The position numbers and the translations under genes are program-made. A DNA stretch of 64,000 nt from the NCBI GenBank assembly GCA_902806565.1, contig CADCXA010000031.1, positions 558,001-622,000 on the forward strand. Reading direction: 5' to 3'. The first letter of the stretch is position 1; each line of letters begins with the position of its first letter. This DNA comes from Hypoxylon rubiginosum. Taxonomy: Eukaryota; Ascomycota; Sordariomycetes; Xylariales; Hypoxylaceae. Below, in pieces: positions 11,141-22,494 of this stretch. A model generated the notes under the pieces. The model was not told the DNA's origin. It saw nothing but the letters and a program-made list of their open reading frames with translations, and made no database searches.

Positions 11141-12152
11141 TCATTCCTCTTTAATCGAAGCCGCCCTCCCGCTCCCGTGTCGAGAAAGCCTCTTAAAGCT
11201 GCTCTGGGACTTTCTCTTCTCTTGCCTCTCCGACTGCTGATGCTGTAGCCCCATCAGGTCCCTCTCCCGCGCCGCCCTCTGCTCGGCGTCTCGGAGCGTG
11301 AAGCATCGCAGGATGCACAAGTAGAAGCAGATGTTGTTCACGAAGTCGTCGCCCCCGAGCCTGTTCCAGTCCCCGCGGCCCTCCTTTCGGCGAAACGCGT
11401 CGGCGAGCAGCACGAAGCGCGACAGATAGTCCGGCAGCGACCAGTCCGGCTTCTCCGCCTTGGCGCGCGTGAATTTAGACGCCGGCCAGTCTCCCTGTCT
11501 GCGATTCCGTGTTAGATCTAACTACCTAGCTACCTAATTCAAGATGATTAATAATGATATAAGATAATAACGAAACTCACTTGATCGTCTGTAATTCCCA
11601 GAACAGGTCCTCGGCCGCTCGCGACGGCGACTCCAGCACGCACCGGCGCCGGCGGTATCGCGTCACGAACGACGCCCCCATTTCTAGGATCTCGCGGCTG
11701 CTGATGAACTCCTTGAGGGCCGTCGCGTTGACCCCCTGCTCGGCCGCCACCTCCTCCAGCGTGTTGTCGATGGCGTGCCATATGGCGCCCGACGGCGACT
11801 CGGACCACTGCCTTCCCACGCCGCCGCTGCCGATGCCGCCGCCGCCGCCACCGCCGCCGCGGCCCCACTTGGACGAGCTCTTGCGCGAGCCATCCGAGTT
11901 GTTGGACCCGTGGCGCTTGACCGACGGCGACCAGGAGGGCAGCAGCAGGTGCTGCAGCTCGGGGTTGCGCGACTGCTGCTCGTCCGACCGGAGGCGGCCT
12001 ATGTGCTCGGCGAAGGCGGCGACCGTGTCTTTAGCGTGGCGCATGTCATCCATGCCGTTCTTCTCCTCCGGGGGACATGACGATTGTGGGGAGGCCGGAA
12101 GGTCGCGGCCTCGACTCGACGACGGCGTGGTGGGGGATTGCCAGGGACGCAT
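11141..12152 (-). CDS. Conserved-looking protein of unknown function (two exons)
   Basis: I do not recognise the family. Exon 1 is 12152-11581 and exon 2 is 11498-11141, with an 82-base intron (GTGAGT to GCAG). The join gives ELQTIK-QGDWPASKF in frame, for 309 residues. The N-terminal third is Pro/Ser-rich and disordered and includes a glycine run near residue 100. The central and C-terminal parts look globular (AIWHAIDNTLEEVAAEQG, KPDWSLPDYLSRFVLLADAF, DDFVNNICFYLCILRCF). The last 45 residues are basic and Gln/Arg/Lys-rich (EQRAARERDLMGLQHQQSER). No signal peptide or membrane segment is seen. A later Met (NGMDDMRHA, residue about 34) is an alternative start. The splice join and ordered Trp-rich core make a real gene likely. 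Confidence 0.65.
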
Positions 12153-13117
12153 TAGGTAAGGTGGAAGAAATGATGGTAAGCGTGCGTACGTAAGGTGAGT
12201 TCTCTATTATTCGGAATCCGAAGGCGGGAAAAGAAAAAAGAATTAAGGAGTCGGAAGATAAAAGGTACGAAAATATCCGCTCGAATTGAGCATTGAGCGG
12301 ACTGCGCAAACTACCGTACCTAAGATTCGTATCGTCGAAACCTGTCGAAGTTTAAAGTGCGCAGAGATGGAAAAGAAAAAAAAAGACAAATAAACTACCC
12401 TTCCTGAGGATAACGACTAAAAAAAGGGGATCCGGTAGGTGAGAACTCACACAGTGACCTTAGCCAAGATCCAGCGAAGTTTTTAGGATGGGAGGTTTTT
12501 TGAAGTTGAAGTTTGCGTGCCGGTGCCACCGTTTCTCCAGCTACCTCGAACCACGTGTGGGCTGTCTACTTTAAACCGCGTCACTTTTGTCACCTTGCGA
12601 TGCGATACAAGATAAAAAAAAGAATTTAAAGGTAGGGACCGAGACAATGGCCTTGTCGTACTAGATAAAAGACATATACATTTGCATATTCTAACACACA
12701 CACAATCAATCAATAGTGTAACACGTGAATGAATCCCTCCCGCCTTTGTTGCTCATTAACGCAAATCCCCCCCTCGCTCCCCCGCCAATTCTTGTCGGTG
12801 CTTTGTGCCTGCTGGCTCTGTCCCACTGTCGGGCGAAGGCAGTAAACATGAAACGCCCCGTCTCTTTTTCTTTTCTTTTTTTCAAAAGGGAGGGGAAGAA
12901 GAAGAAGAGAAGAAGATTAGGAGAATAATAGCATTTTTGCCCGTTCTTCTTTTTTTTCATCCTTTGTTTTTAAGTTTCCCCTTTTCCCCCCTTTTTTCGG
13001 CATTGGCAAGCAATTCCATGCTCAAAGCAAGACCCCCCCTCTTTTCGACAGCAAGAGCAAAAGACCAAGCAAAAACCAAGCTGGCAAGAAAAAAAAAAAG
13101 CCAGCGAACGAACGCGC
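12153..13117. other. Intergenic region between deuterolysin and the unknown gene
   Basis: This 965-base stretch holds the 3' flank of the minus-strand deuterolysin gene (T- and A-rich homopolymers at 12860-13100) and the promoter of the minus-strand unknown gene. Several overlapping frames here come from low-complexity AAG/CTT sequence and are not credible. Confidence 0.4.
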
Positions 13118-14328
13118 TTAGCAGCCGACGTAGATGGCGTTGGCGAAGAGGGCGTAGGTGTCGGCGTGCCGGAGGTTCTGGGCGGCGGACAGGCTCTGGA
13201 CGCCGCTGTAGCCGTAGGTGCCGTAGTCGTCGGTGCCGGCGATCTGGCTCAGGTGGGTGGACTCGTGCAGGGTGGTGGTGGCCTGGTCCTGGCCGTGGCA
13301 GGTGCGGGTGAGGGCCGAGAGGGCGGTGAAGTAGAGGTTGCAGTTGACCATGTAGGACTGCGAGGGCAGGGTGTAGGCGAGGACGCCGCTGGAGCAGGCG
13401 CCGTACACGTCGGAGCAGTAGAGGTCCGAGACGCCCGTGGACGTGCTGCCGCACTCGGTCGCGACGCGCTGGAAGACGGCCGCGACGGTGCTGCGCGTCG
13501 ACGTCGTGCTCGACTTGAAGTACTCGGTCACCTTGGCGGCCGCGCCCGACGAGGCGGCTGTAGCGGCGGCGGCGGCCAGCGACCGGCAGTTGCTGATGGC
13601 CGTGTTGCTGGCCGTGAGCTTGGTGCCCGTGCAGTCGGACTGCACGTCGATGCGCTTGTGGAAGCGGCGGCGGACCGCGGAGGCGGCGGCGCCGTCGACC
13701 TCGGCGGCCACGGTGCTGCCGGCGACCGAGTAGACGCCGGCGAGCTCGGTCGTGTTGGCCTCGGCGTACGAGACGGCGCCCAGCGAGACGACGTCGTACT
13801 TGCCGCCCGCGCTGAGGTCGTAGACCTGGCCGACGTCGAAGGTGGCCTCGACCGTCTCGCCCGCCGGGATGATCTGGAAGGCCTCCTCGTCGAGTCCGGT
13901 CGTCATGACGCGGAGACGGATGCCGTCGAACTCGAGCTTGTTGCCTGATGGGATCCTTAATTAGCCCCCGGCCCTGCAACATGAAATGCGGTTGCGGGGA
14001 TACTTACCACCCTGGTAGATGGCAACCTTCTCGGTAGCGGAGTTCTCGTCCAAGAAAGTACCGGTCTTGAAGACCTTCAGGTCAGTGGCACCACTAGAAA
14101 CTTGATGTTAGCATATATCCTCCGTTTCAAGTATTTCGTCCCAATCCTTTAGATGCAGGTATTTTAGGGAAAGGGGCTTTCCACGCACGTGTTGGTGATG
14201 CTGGCCTTGACGGCGGTGTTGCCAACCATCTCGAGCTTGACATCGAGAGGGGTGTCGCGCTTGGCCAGGTCGACCGAGATGGCGCTAGCTACAGCGGCGA
14301 AGAGAGAGATACCGGCGGAAAACTTCAT
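13118..14328 (-). CDS. Deuterolysin, secreted zinc metalloprotease (family M35)
   Basis: This is a prepro-metalloprotease of 350 residues in three exons: 14328-14189, 14093-14008 and 13944-13118. Both introns are GT-AG and keep the frame (KASITNT-GATDLK and IYQG-GNKLEFDG). Residues 1-18 form a signal peptide (MKFSAGISLFAAVASAIS), followed by Lys-Arg at 23-24. The propeptide ends in HKR at 171-173, a kexin-type site, which leaves a mature enzyme of 177 residues starting IDVQSDCTG; that is the known mature length of fungal deuterolysin. Zinc ligands are His302 and His306 in HESTH with catalytic Glu303, plus probable Asp337 in RHADTYALFANAIY. GTDD (312-315) follows the aspzincin pattern. It would digest basic proteins outside the cell. 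Codons are strongly G/C-ending. A TATA box lies 128 bases upstream of the start. Confidence 0.95.
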
Positions 14329-14455
14329 CTTGAAGGAAGGCTTGCGAGGCTACGCTTGACTTGGTAGTAGCTTAAGAGGATCTTGCTTTTTGCTTGAGCT
14401 GCTTGCTGGCGAGACTTCTTTCTTTCTCGTCTTCAGGGCGAGCGGGCGGCCCCCC

Positions 14456-14461
14456 TTTATA
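14456..14461 (-). promoter_or_regulatory. TATA box of the deuterolysin gene
   Basis: The minus strand reads CTATAAAGG at this place, 128 bases before the deuterolysin ATG. The downstream sequence toward the start is rich in C/T on the coding strand, as is common around fungal transcription starts. Confidence 0.6.
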
Positions 14462-14469
14462 GCCGGCGG

Positions 14470-17400
14470 GCTCGCGGTTCCGGTTGCCATATAATGATAC
14501 GATGCCGAACTGCTCAGTATGCAAACTTCCAACTCGGGCACGTTTCCAGAACAATTCTCTCTATACGCGTTCAGGAAGTTGCGAAAAGCAAGTCGCAGTA
14601 ATGGCCATGTTCCTCGAAGCCATTGGGAACCAAGTTGCCAAGCCGATGGGATCATACTCTCGGCGGCGATATAACCCATCGCAGTTACAACAACCCGGCA
14701 CCCGACGCTTACCCCGTTGTCGAGTTGCCGGCACCAGCAAATTGTAGCCAATCGCTGGGATCCGAATTCAGGCAAAGACTTTGCCAATGTGGCACTTCCT
14801 GCTCGTTACCCACGCTCAGAGAGTGAGCTGCAAGGAACAGGCACCCCGGAGGAGAGATTGCATGGGCGATAACCAGCCGTTTCCCATATTCGGAAGTAGA
14901 ACAATTCAGATGCCCCGACGGGATGAAAAGATACCTACGTAGGTAGATGACGTTTTCTACCTGACCTGGCCTGGCCTGACTTTCTGCTGCTTCACCACAC
15001 TCTCGCCGATGCGCTCGCTCGTCTAGTCGGAGGGCGTGGCGGAAGCGCGGAATTAGCTGCCATTAGGTATTTACCATTGCAATCCCTCATAAAACCCCGT
15101 CACAGGTGTCACCCCATCGATGCGTGTCGTTACAGGACAGGCCAGACCTTGAGCGAATACGGTAGAAGGTGGGCGGTCCTCTCCGGCAGGCAGATATGCA
15201 GAGACCATTTACCCGGCGAACGAGGGAAGGGCGAAGCATTGGAGTCGGAATCTTGGGTGTGATCGAAGTCCTGCGCAGTAGTAAATCTGGAAAACAGGGT
15301 CCGCAGGGGTAATGGAGTGCCGATGTTGCTTGGCGTTTAATGTGCTTATCAGCTTAGTCGGAAGGTGCCCGGATCTTCGACGAGCTGAATTGCAAATCAT
15401 CGAAGATCATCAGAGGATTGGGACGGGCTGCTTCAGTTTCAACATCGTGCGATTGAACCTTGCTTGCTTCCTGCGAATTGCCTCCCTCCATGCGGCTATA
15501 CCTAGAAGTCGGTGCTTTCGGCGCTGGCATGCTCGTCCAGACCTTCCCGATCACGCCAAGATCGTCGCCGTCATAGTAGGTTATAGCAGAACCTATACCA
15601 ATCTATCGGATTACCGTCTATAGTTACCACCGCACGCTGACCTTCTTGTTTGGCGATGGCCATCGGGTTCTCATGGCTTGGCGACAGTACCGTCTTGGCG
15701 GCGAACACCTGACTCGTCCAGGGGGGGATGTTTAAAATCGTATGAATATCGTTGGGGTGGCGGGGCAAAGGGGAATATTATAAAGCATTCCTTTGGGGCG
15801 CTTTGCAATATCCAGGTTCCCCTCAGGCCCAAGTCCCGCTTGCCTTAGACACGAGCCTCAAGTTTAATACGACATCGGCCGGCGATACCACCTGCTAGTT
15901 CCGACTAGCTTCTCCGTCCATGTTATTCGCGCGCGCTTTGTGACCAGCGCCGGGTTCACTCAAGCTTCCTCGGCGTGTCCCCGTAATCCCCTTAGATGAT
16001 TCGGTTGGCGCATACTTGGAGCATGGCACGCGAGATAAGCGATGGGATTTTCCCCTTTCCACCCATGATTGTTCGTCTCGACATGCGTTGTCAAAATACC
16101 CGGTCCTCCAGTAGCTTGGATCGGCAAGTACAAGCAGGCGTTCAAGCCTCGTCGCGCTGATCTGAATTCAGCGCTTCGCTCCTCCTCGTATCGCTGGCAC
16201 CTAATCGGAGGCTTCCGCTCGACTTGCTCGGACTCCAGCGGCGGTTTCGGACGAGACTCTCCTTTCATTTGGAAGGTCACTCACGTCGTCGTAGATCAGT
16301 CGACGCGGCCCCTCTATCTACTGGAGGGAATTGAAACTTTCATCTCGATTAGACTTCCTATTTTAGTTGTTATTAAAGGGATACCAGAATAAGTGAATAA
16401 CTAGTTAGAAGACACCCTACCAGGGCGGTGCAGCATTATGTTGCCCTTGTCCAGGTATAGTGGCACTTACTATGATCAGGCAACACATTGCGAAGCATTC
16501 GACCATTATACCCTCATAGGACTCGTAAACCTCGTAGTCTTATGACAGGCACGGATAGTTGGTCAGCAATTTCCGTGGAGAAACCAATGCCGTACGAAAT
16601 GAAGAGCGAGGTAGAAGGGCTTAGAAATCAAATCAAATCGTCTTGTGAAATTATCATCCTACTTAAAGAGACTTGGGGAAGCATCAAGTCTAAAAACTGA
16701 GATTATAAAGCCAGCAGAATTTTGTATAAGAAGAGGAGAAGTGAGAGAACGACAGTTGTGGCGTAGTACTCCCTTCATATACCACGATCGAATGAGTACC
16801 TTGGTGGACATCAAAAGGAACCCCCCAATCTGCTCTTGGTATAAGAATCCCCCCCACCCATTATGACAAGTCTAGATCACCGAATCCAACGTTTCCTCAG
16901 AGTTCTGGTCTATTCATCATTTCAACCAAATCGTGCGACATTTCTAGCTCTCTGATTACATAATACAGACATACTCCTAGTTTCTGTATCATCGCGAATT
17001 GCGATTACCCAAGACACTTTCTCAGAGAGTATTTTGAAATCCTAAAACTTGTAGTTTAAGAGCTTTTATTGCTCTAAGCAAGTATTAGGACTCCGGCCTT
17101 CGATCGCTTAGACGAAAGGGTTGGCAGTGTTAGCCGTGGTTAGCCTATTGGTCCAGATAAGGGGCTAGGCTGGTCCAGACAGAAGGGCTGGACCCAGAGA
17201 ACAAAGGGTATCAGTGCCTATGTGTACAGGTAACGATTCGTAATCAGGTTCGTAGCTTCTCGTGTAACAATGTCGTTGTTTTGGGCGCCTTTTGGGTTTA
17301 TGTCGTGAGTCGTGACAACAAAAAAACTTCATAACAAGCAAGCACTTCGCACCTGTGCTACACGTTAGTGCAGTTACTAAGTGTGACCCGAGTGTGAGCT

Positions 17401-17618
17401 TTTCTGCAACAGCTCCGGTCGTTACCAGCACGATATGCACCTAAATATACTCCCCCCAGTCACAGAATTTGGCGTGTCTGCATACTTCCTAGTAGATCCC
17501 CAATACCAATGAAATGGGCGTTAAGAAAAGGCATGGAGAGAAGATAATATAAACTAAAAACATTTCCCAATCACGTATATAGTGCTATTAGTACAAGGCC
17601 CGTCTAGATCATAGCCAG
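14470..17618. other. Gene-poor region upstream of deuterolysin
   Basis: About 3.1 kb without a gene I can support. The first 400 bases are the deuterolysin promoter. Frames of 60-145 codons occur on both strands (for example 14350-14787 minus, 15960-16280 minus and 16069-16392 plus) but overlap each other, lack domains and look accidental. A lysine-rich helical-looking string at about 16600-16690 (MKSEVEGLRNQIKSS) could be a worn remnant, but I cannot assign it. From about 16700 the sequence becomes A/T-richer toward the HET-type pseudogene. Confidence 0.4.
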
Positions 17619-18890
17619 TTACCCGCCGAGGCCCTTCGTATTACCGAGTTCGAAGAGGATCTGGGCGTTCTTGGCTAGATGTAACAGATGGCTTTTAGTG
17701 ACGAGGAAGCGAATGGATCCATAGTCACGAGTCTGAATCTAGATGTACGGAATGACAGTTAGATTTACCACGATAACGGACCCGTGGGGGTTGTAAAGGG
17801 CCCCTTCATACACGAAGTTGAAGCTACGCAGAATAAGGTCATTTGAATCATATTTCACCATAGACGATGCAAGTTAACAAATAATAGAGGCATACTCGAT
17901 GATCTGGAGGCCTTTGGCAGAGGATTAGATAGATCCGTTTATAAGAAATCAATCTTAATCTAGGATGGAGTATAATACCTCTAACCTATCGTTTCGAGGC
18001 CACAGATCCCCTTTCATGACCCTGTCTTCAAAGCCGTGGCCAATAAGTTTCCAGTACCCTCCTACTTCTCTTAAAACCAGGACTTTTCAAAACCCAGCGG
18101 TGACAATAAGTCTATCTCCTTTCCTCACATCGCCTAGAGCGACTCCAATGTGATAATTACCCCGTTAGGAATATCTTGTGCTTTTCGATTTCGTGGAATG
18201 TAGCGACGAAGTTCTGTCTAGCAACTAACGACCGGGAGTTATTCGGTGTAAAGGCCAATGGTCGGTAAGATATTGCCAGCATCGTCTTTGATCAGCTTTT
18301 AAACTCCATCAATTGTTTGGTCTCTTCGCGCAGGCTTGCTTTCTCTGCGAATACGTGGCGGGTGGACTGTTCCTGCCGGGGCTCCCACGCAGCAGATGAT
18401 TAGGCACTATGTGAAAACGTCAACTTGTGACCGAACAAGCTCCAAGATGTCTTGGTAAATAACGTATTTCCAAAGACCGCAAACAGGTAGTCTTCGAGTA
18501 GGTATCTTCTTCAATCCACGCTACCATTTATCGGTCGTGGAACTAATCGCGTCCAAGATTTTGCCTCTAAATTTTAGAGTATCAAGTAGCTCATCGCCGA
18601 ACCAACGTTCAGTAGATGTTTTGAAATGGGCTACCGAGGTAGGTGCCGCATTTTATGCACTTTCGTGTTAGGTAAAATTCAGTTTCGTCCCCGTCGTTGT
18701 AGTGTACTCAGCCTGCATGGATCCGGAACCCAAGATGGCAGTGTGACTATTGGGTCTGTAAGTTTTGCTTCAGTCTCCGACAGGGTCGCAAGGTACATGA
18801 ACCTGGCGTCATTTCTATCACAGAACCCCAATATGCTACCTCGATAAAAACTTCCTTGGTCTTCTTGCTGCAATCTGGCTTTGAAAAGAC
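17619..18890 (-). pseudogene. Decayed heterokaryon-incompatibility (HET) type gene
   Basis: Pieces of a HET-type protein can be read on the minus strand in their usual order. First comes TLPSWVPD (about 18719-18745), the motif that commonly follows the HET domain. Then, at about 18021-18135, comes KGDRLIVTAGF, a TGA stop (18087-18089), and KVLVLREVGGYWKLIGHGF, the conserved C-terminal block (GD...LR...G.Y.LIG.A). A further coding-like stretch, LILRSFNFVYEGALYNPHG then RFLVTKSHLLHLAKNAQ, ends at a TAA at 17619-17621; its link to the same gene is less certain. Several stops and frame changes lie between blocks, and no N-terminal HET domain (SYVWG, WIDALCINQ) is found upstream. The gene is therefore truncated and inactive. 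Family assignment rests on motif recognition, not on a search. Confidence 0.6.
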
Positions 18891-19447
18891 CCTATGAATG
18901 TCCCATTCGCTGCTGGCACTGGCGATTTCGGACGCTACCTAGGTATGTACCAGGTCAGCGAATTTAATTTTGATGTGGTGAGGAACCACATTGGACAGCT
19001 CGTTTTATAGATCACATGTGAAGTCATCTAATAGGCATCGTTTGTATGCAGCATTGATTTTATTAAAGGCTGGGGAAAAAAAGAAAGAAAAAAAAAAGTC
19101 GTGCCAGGGGTCGGGTTCGAACCGACGTCTCCCTCCAGTGATCTTTCATCCACCCTGCCCAAGTGATTTAGCCTAATCCTTTCCACTTAGTCGAAGACGA
19201 ATTGCTTCGGAGGCACTGATCCTGACTTCACCCAGTTGGGCCAATGTCCAGAAGCACCTAAGCGGCATCACCGATGAGCGGCTGCTCAATTAGCCCACCC
19301 TGACACTGAAAACTTGTTGTGCTATTGGGGTATATAACCTCAAGTTTGGGTTGGCCCGTGGCAACCGTGTGGGGCCTCGTCCGTTTGACGAATAACATCA
19401 CGTAGGCGTATAAGTTTTGTACCTAACACTTCCTCGATCCTTGCGCA
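18891..19447. other. Spacer with palindrome and tRNA-like sequence
   Basis: This spacer contains an exact TACCTAGGTA at 18936-18945 and the tRNA-like 3' half described separately. Nothing else is recognisable. The end of the stretch is the 3' flank of the methyltransferase frame. Confidence 0.4.
19091..19140 (-). other. tRNA-like 3' half with polymerase III terminator
   Basis: On the minus strand there is a perfect T arm (GTCGG, TTCGAAC, CCGAC), followed by a seven-base 3' acceptor half CCCTGGC, an A discriminator, and then a run of T after a further CGAC. That is the correct order for a tRNA 3' half plus its terminator. No matching 5' acceptor (GCCAGGG) or good anticodon stem is found within 75-150 bases upstream, so a functional tRNA is not called. 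It could be a tRNA relic, the end of an unusual intron-containing tRNA, or a tRNA-derived short element. Confidence 0.35.
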
Positions 19448-20344
19448 TCATAGAGCCTTGCGACCAATCCCAGCGACAATTCTCCCTTGGTGTATCACAA
19501 CGCCCTGCTCTGTCTCTTTCACGACCTTGGAAAACAAGTCAATCCATCCCTCTGCCGTCATCGGCGCCTGTGGCACCTTCTTTTGGGATGGGAATAATAC
19601 ATGAAGTTCCTCCAACACCATCAAGTAATCTTCGGTCCAAGCCTTGAGGTCCTGCTTCCTGGACTAGTAGATCTGAAGGTGGACATCTTCAAGGCCGTGT
19701 TCCTCGAGATGGCGGTCCAAAACCTCCGACCAGTCCCCTTTGAGGCCCCGAGCAGTGGTGCCTGCCATCACTATTTGCAGCATGGTGTCGCAGGCAGTCT
19801 TGCCTATCTCCGGGGATGGAGACTCTGCTAAGAATCTATCACTTCGCACATCCTCCCATTGCAGCCACCCGCCAGGCTTCAAAATGGTTATTGCCATGGA
19901 CAACAGGGGCGTGACATCCGAATTGATGACGATGCTGGTGAAGCCTTTGATATGAACGACATCGTAGACGCCGACCATTTCAGCAGGGACAGGCTTGGCG
20001 AGCACATCGAGCTGCTTGAGGGATACGGCCTCTGGAAGATAGGCAGAGGCCGGAAAGTTGATCGGGTTAATATCGTACCCATCCAGCCGAGCTGAGATTC
20101 CCTTCTTAGAGAGCTCAGTATCTAGGTCAATCAGCCACATGCCATTGCCGCACCCAAGATCGGCAATCTTCAGACTCTGGGACCCGACGACAGAACTCTC
20201 GATACGAGGGTCTAGAGTATGACCGACGGTGTGTTGGTGGAGGAAATGTTGTAAGTGTAATCGTGCCGAGGTCCTGAAATTTCTGGTGGGTGCGGCCCAG
20301 TATGCGGACGCGTCGTAGTATTGGGCATCGGTATAAGTAGACAT
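19448..20344 (-). pseudogene. SAM-dependent methyltransferase interrupted by one in-frame TAG
   Basis: The frame opens at ATG 20344 and encodes a class I methyltransferase of the fungal LaeA/UMTA-like type. It has SARLHLQHFLH near residue 30, motif I DLGCGNG at 62-68, an acidic motif II region (DGYDINPINF) and LKPGGWLQWEDV. Translation meets TAG at 19666-19664 (codon 227). The same frame then continues without a break for 71 residues (including LKAWTEDYLMVLEELH and GVVIHQGRIVAGIGRKAL) to TGA at 19450-19448, giving the usual length of about 298 residues. The downstream part contains the normal C-terminal blocks of this family, so the stop is a recent lesion, not the natural end. No intron of acceptable length removes it. 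The gene may be a young pseudogene, or the 226-residue protein may still be made. The target of methylation is unknown. Confidence 0.75.
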
Positions 20345-22494
20345 TTTTAGAGTACCTGATAGGATAAAAATGAACTGCTCGGTAGCTATGATCAGGCGTC
20401 AAGCTGTTGAGTGACTACGTAGGTAGGTGAAGACGGAAATCGACTTCGACTTATGATAAATTACTTGTAGGCCTAGCATCTAATAACATGAAAACACAGC
20501 CTCACGCTCAGGACATCGGGCCGGTTTACTACGTACCCGGTCGTGAAGGAGGGCAGGGTAGCATTACGCGTGTGTGTTGGAAACCCGGTGTACAACTAAC
20601 CAACGAGAAACAAGGCAGATTTTTGATATCAAGCAGTAAACTGAAGGATAGAAGTTATGCAGTTGGTTGACCGAAGCTGGAATAACCCTGCGGGTGAGGT
20701 TTCAGCGACCAACATGGGATGCGAAGCAGGCATTCAATCGATTGACCTGGGTTGCAAATTTGACTAATGCCTTCGTCGAATATTGAGCTCACCGAAAACA
20801 GACGACCTCCGCCCAGCACTGTGGCATCATTTACTTCGTGGAATCCTAGATCTACATCAGAGAATTCCGACATAGGAGGACGGCTTTTGGATGGCTTTGA
20901 TGAGCAACAACGTATTGAGCTAGACGAATTTTATTCGTAGACGGGTTTGAAACAGACAGCAGGAGTTCTAAAAGACAGGCTTGACAACGAGGTTCTCTTG
21001 CCTAGGTACATATGCAATTTCTCTGCAATATTTACTTCTACATGTAGTCACAGATATATTATATTGATAGACGTCATATGTAACATGGGGGTCTCTATTT
21101 TCGTCTTTTAACAATCTCTTTTTTCTTGATATTTGTATTCCACCTCTCATATACATCTATTATCCGTTGATGAGTCAGCTGCCCCTTTTCACTTTCTCTA
21201 CTATTTTGTAGTGTCAAAGTTTTACGATTGTAAAGAGTTTGATCAGATTTATTACTGCGGTAGAAAGATCTAGTATTTATGATACTTATGTGAGCATAGT
21301 CTACATCCACGAAGTCTACCTGGCCTAGCCAGTGTTAAGCCCCAAGCGCTCTCTTCTTCGACTTCACAAATTCGCCCCTGAACTAATTATTCGTAGGTTC
21401 GAATAGATGCTAGTCACTCGATACCTCTCTTGTCAATGTTGATATTAAAAGTGGCCCACACTATAGCTTGAGTCCCGAAGTTAATGTCTCCTTTATTCGT
21501 ATCTAGTTCTTTCCAAATATCTCGTCCTAGGATAGAGGCCGAAGTATATCTCTAACACGTCAAAGTGCGACCCCAAACATGGGTACCGCCGCTATAGATA
21601 CATTGAAGTTATAAATTTAATCACCTTATTAAAGTACGATTCCACGTCTATAGATGTCTTTTCAAACGGAGGGTAGGGGTCATCTGTTGGGCCTCTACAC
21701 TAATTTCCTTTCCCGGAGTGGTCTAAGAAAACCATCGACCTCCTTCAAGAGCTCGCGGAAGACCCCTCTACTCTGAAAGGATATGTATAGTGCACCGGAA
21801 GCTCCTAGTTCAACGTTCGCCGTTACGATGCATTGAGGACAAGCAGTTGAACACCTATGTGCCCCTGAAATATAGCTGTACCTTATCCCAAGAGTCATTA
21901 CGAGACAGCCAGGAGTACGTAGACAAAACAATCACATCACCAAACCCGCAGCCACACGTACACGTATCGGTCATCAGCAGACAAAATCCGGCAGCAACGC
22001 CGCGCTTCATTTCATTCTTTCCCTTAATAGCCTTTAGCCCGGGGACGTATTTACTATCCCCATCCCTATCCATATCCCCTACCTCCCTCGACTCTCTCTT
22101 AAAAGCCGCTGAGGAGTTACCTACCTACCCTACCTACCTACTTAATCGTCGCCCGCTGCCCTTAATATAGCCAGCCAGGTTCCGCCGGCATTATCGATTA
22201 ACCTTACTGTACAAGACCCTCATGTTCCCACGTTTTCATACCCCGCGTAACGCATACTTGATGATTTCGTATCTTCATATCCAGCCGAGCCGACGAACGA
22301 GAAAGAGACCCGTGGAGGTCACTTTGGTAGACCAACTCCCCGCTCTTCTCGACTGATAAAGGGTTCCTAGTCCTAGCACAGCCCAAAAAGGGTCCGCCCC
22401 TTTTGAGTGTAACTTGGTGATATTTCGGGGCAGACCGGGTCTCCAAAAAAATCCAAGATATATAGTATGTGTGTGTGTGTGTGTGTGGCTTTCC
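20345..22494. other. Intergenic region, A/T-rich in the middle
   Basis: About 2.1 kb without a supported gene. The first few hundred bases are the methyltransferase promoter. A 72-codon minus-strand frame at 20655-20873 (MSEFSDVDLGFHEVND) has plausible composition but no recognisable family. From about 20960 to 21680 the sequence is A/T-rich. A (TACC)n-like stretch is at about 22120-22141, and a (TG)n microsatellite follows at 22469-22487, just downstream of the next gene's stop codon. Confidence 0.4.
22469..22487. repeat. (TG)n microsatellite
   Basis: An uninterrupted TG dinucleotide run of about nine units lies eight bases beyond the stop codon of the proline-rich gene, so it is probably in its 3' untranslated region, where the mRNA would read CA repeats. 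Confidence 0.9.

Noticed and set aside
13166..13948. 260-codon plus-strand frame opposite deuterolysin
   Set aside because: It is an Ala/Gly/Arg/Val-rich shadow of the G/C-rich metalloprotease exon, with no family features.
14350..14787. 145-codon minus-strand frame upstream of deuterolysin
   Set aside because: It overlaps the TATA box and promoter of the deuterolysin gene and looks random.
19664..19666. TAG as programmed stop readthrough in the methyltransferase
   Set aside because: The following bases (TCC) do not match known readthrough contexts, and no intron of normal size removes the stop; a C-to-T mutation is simpler.
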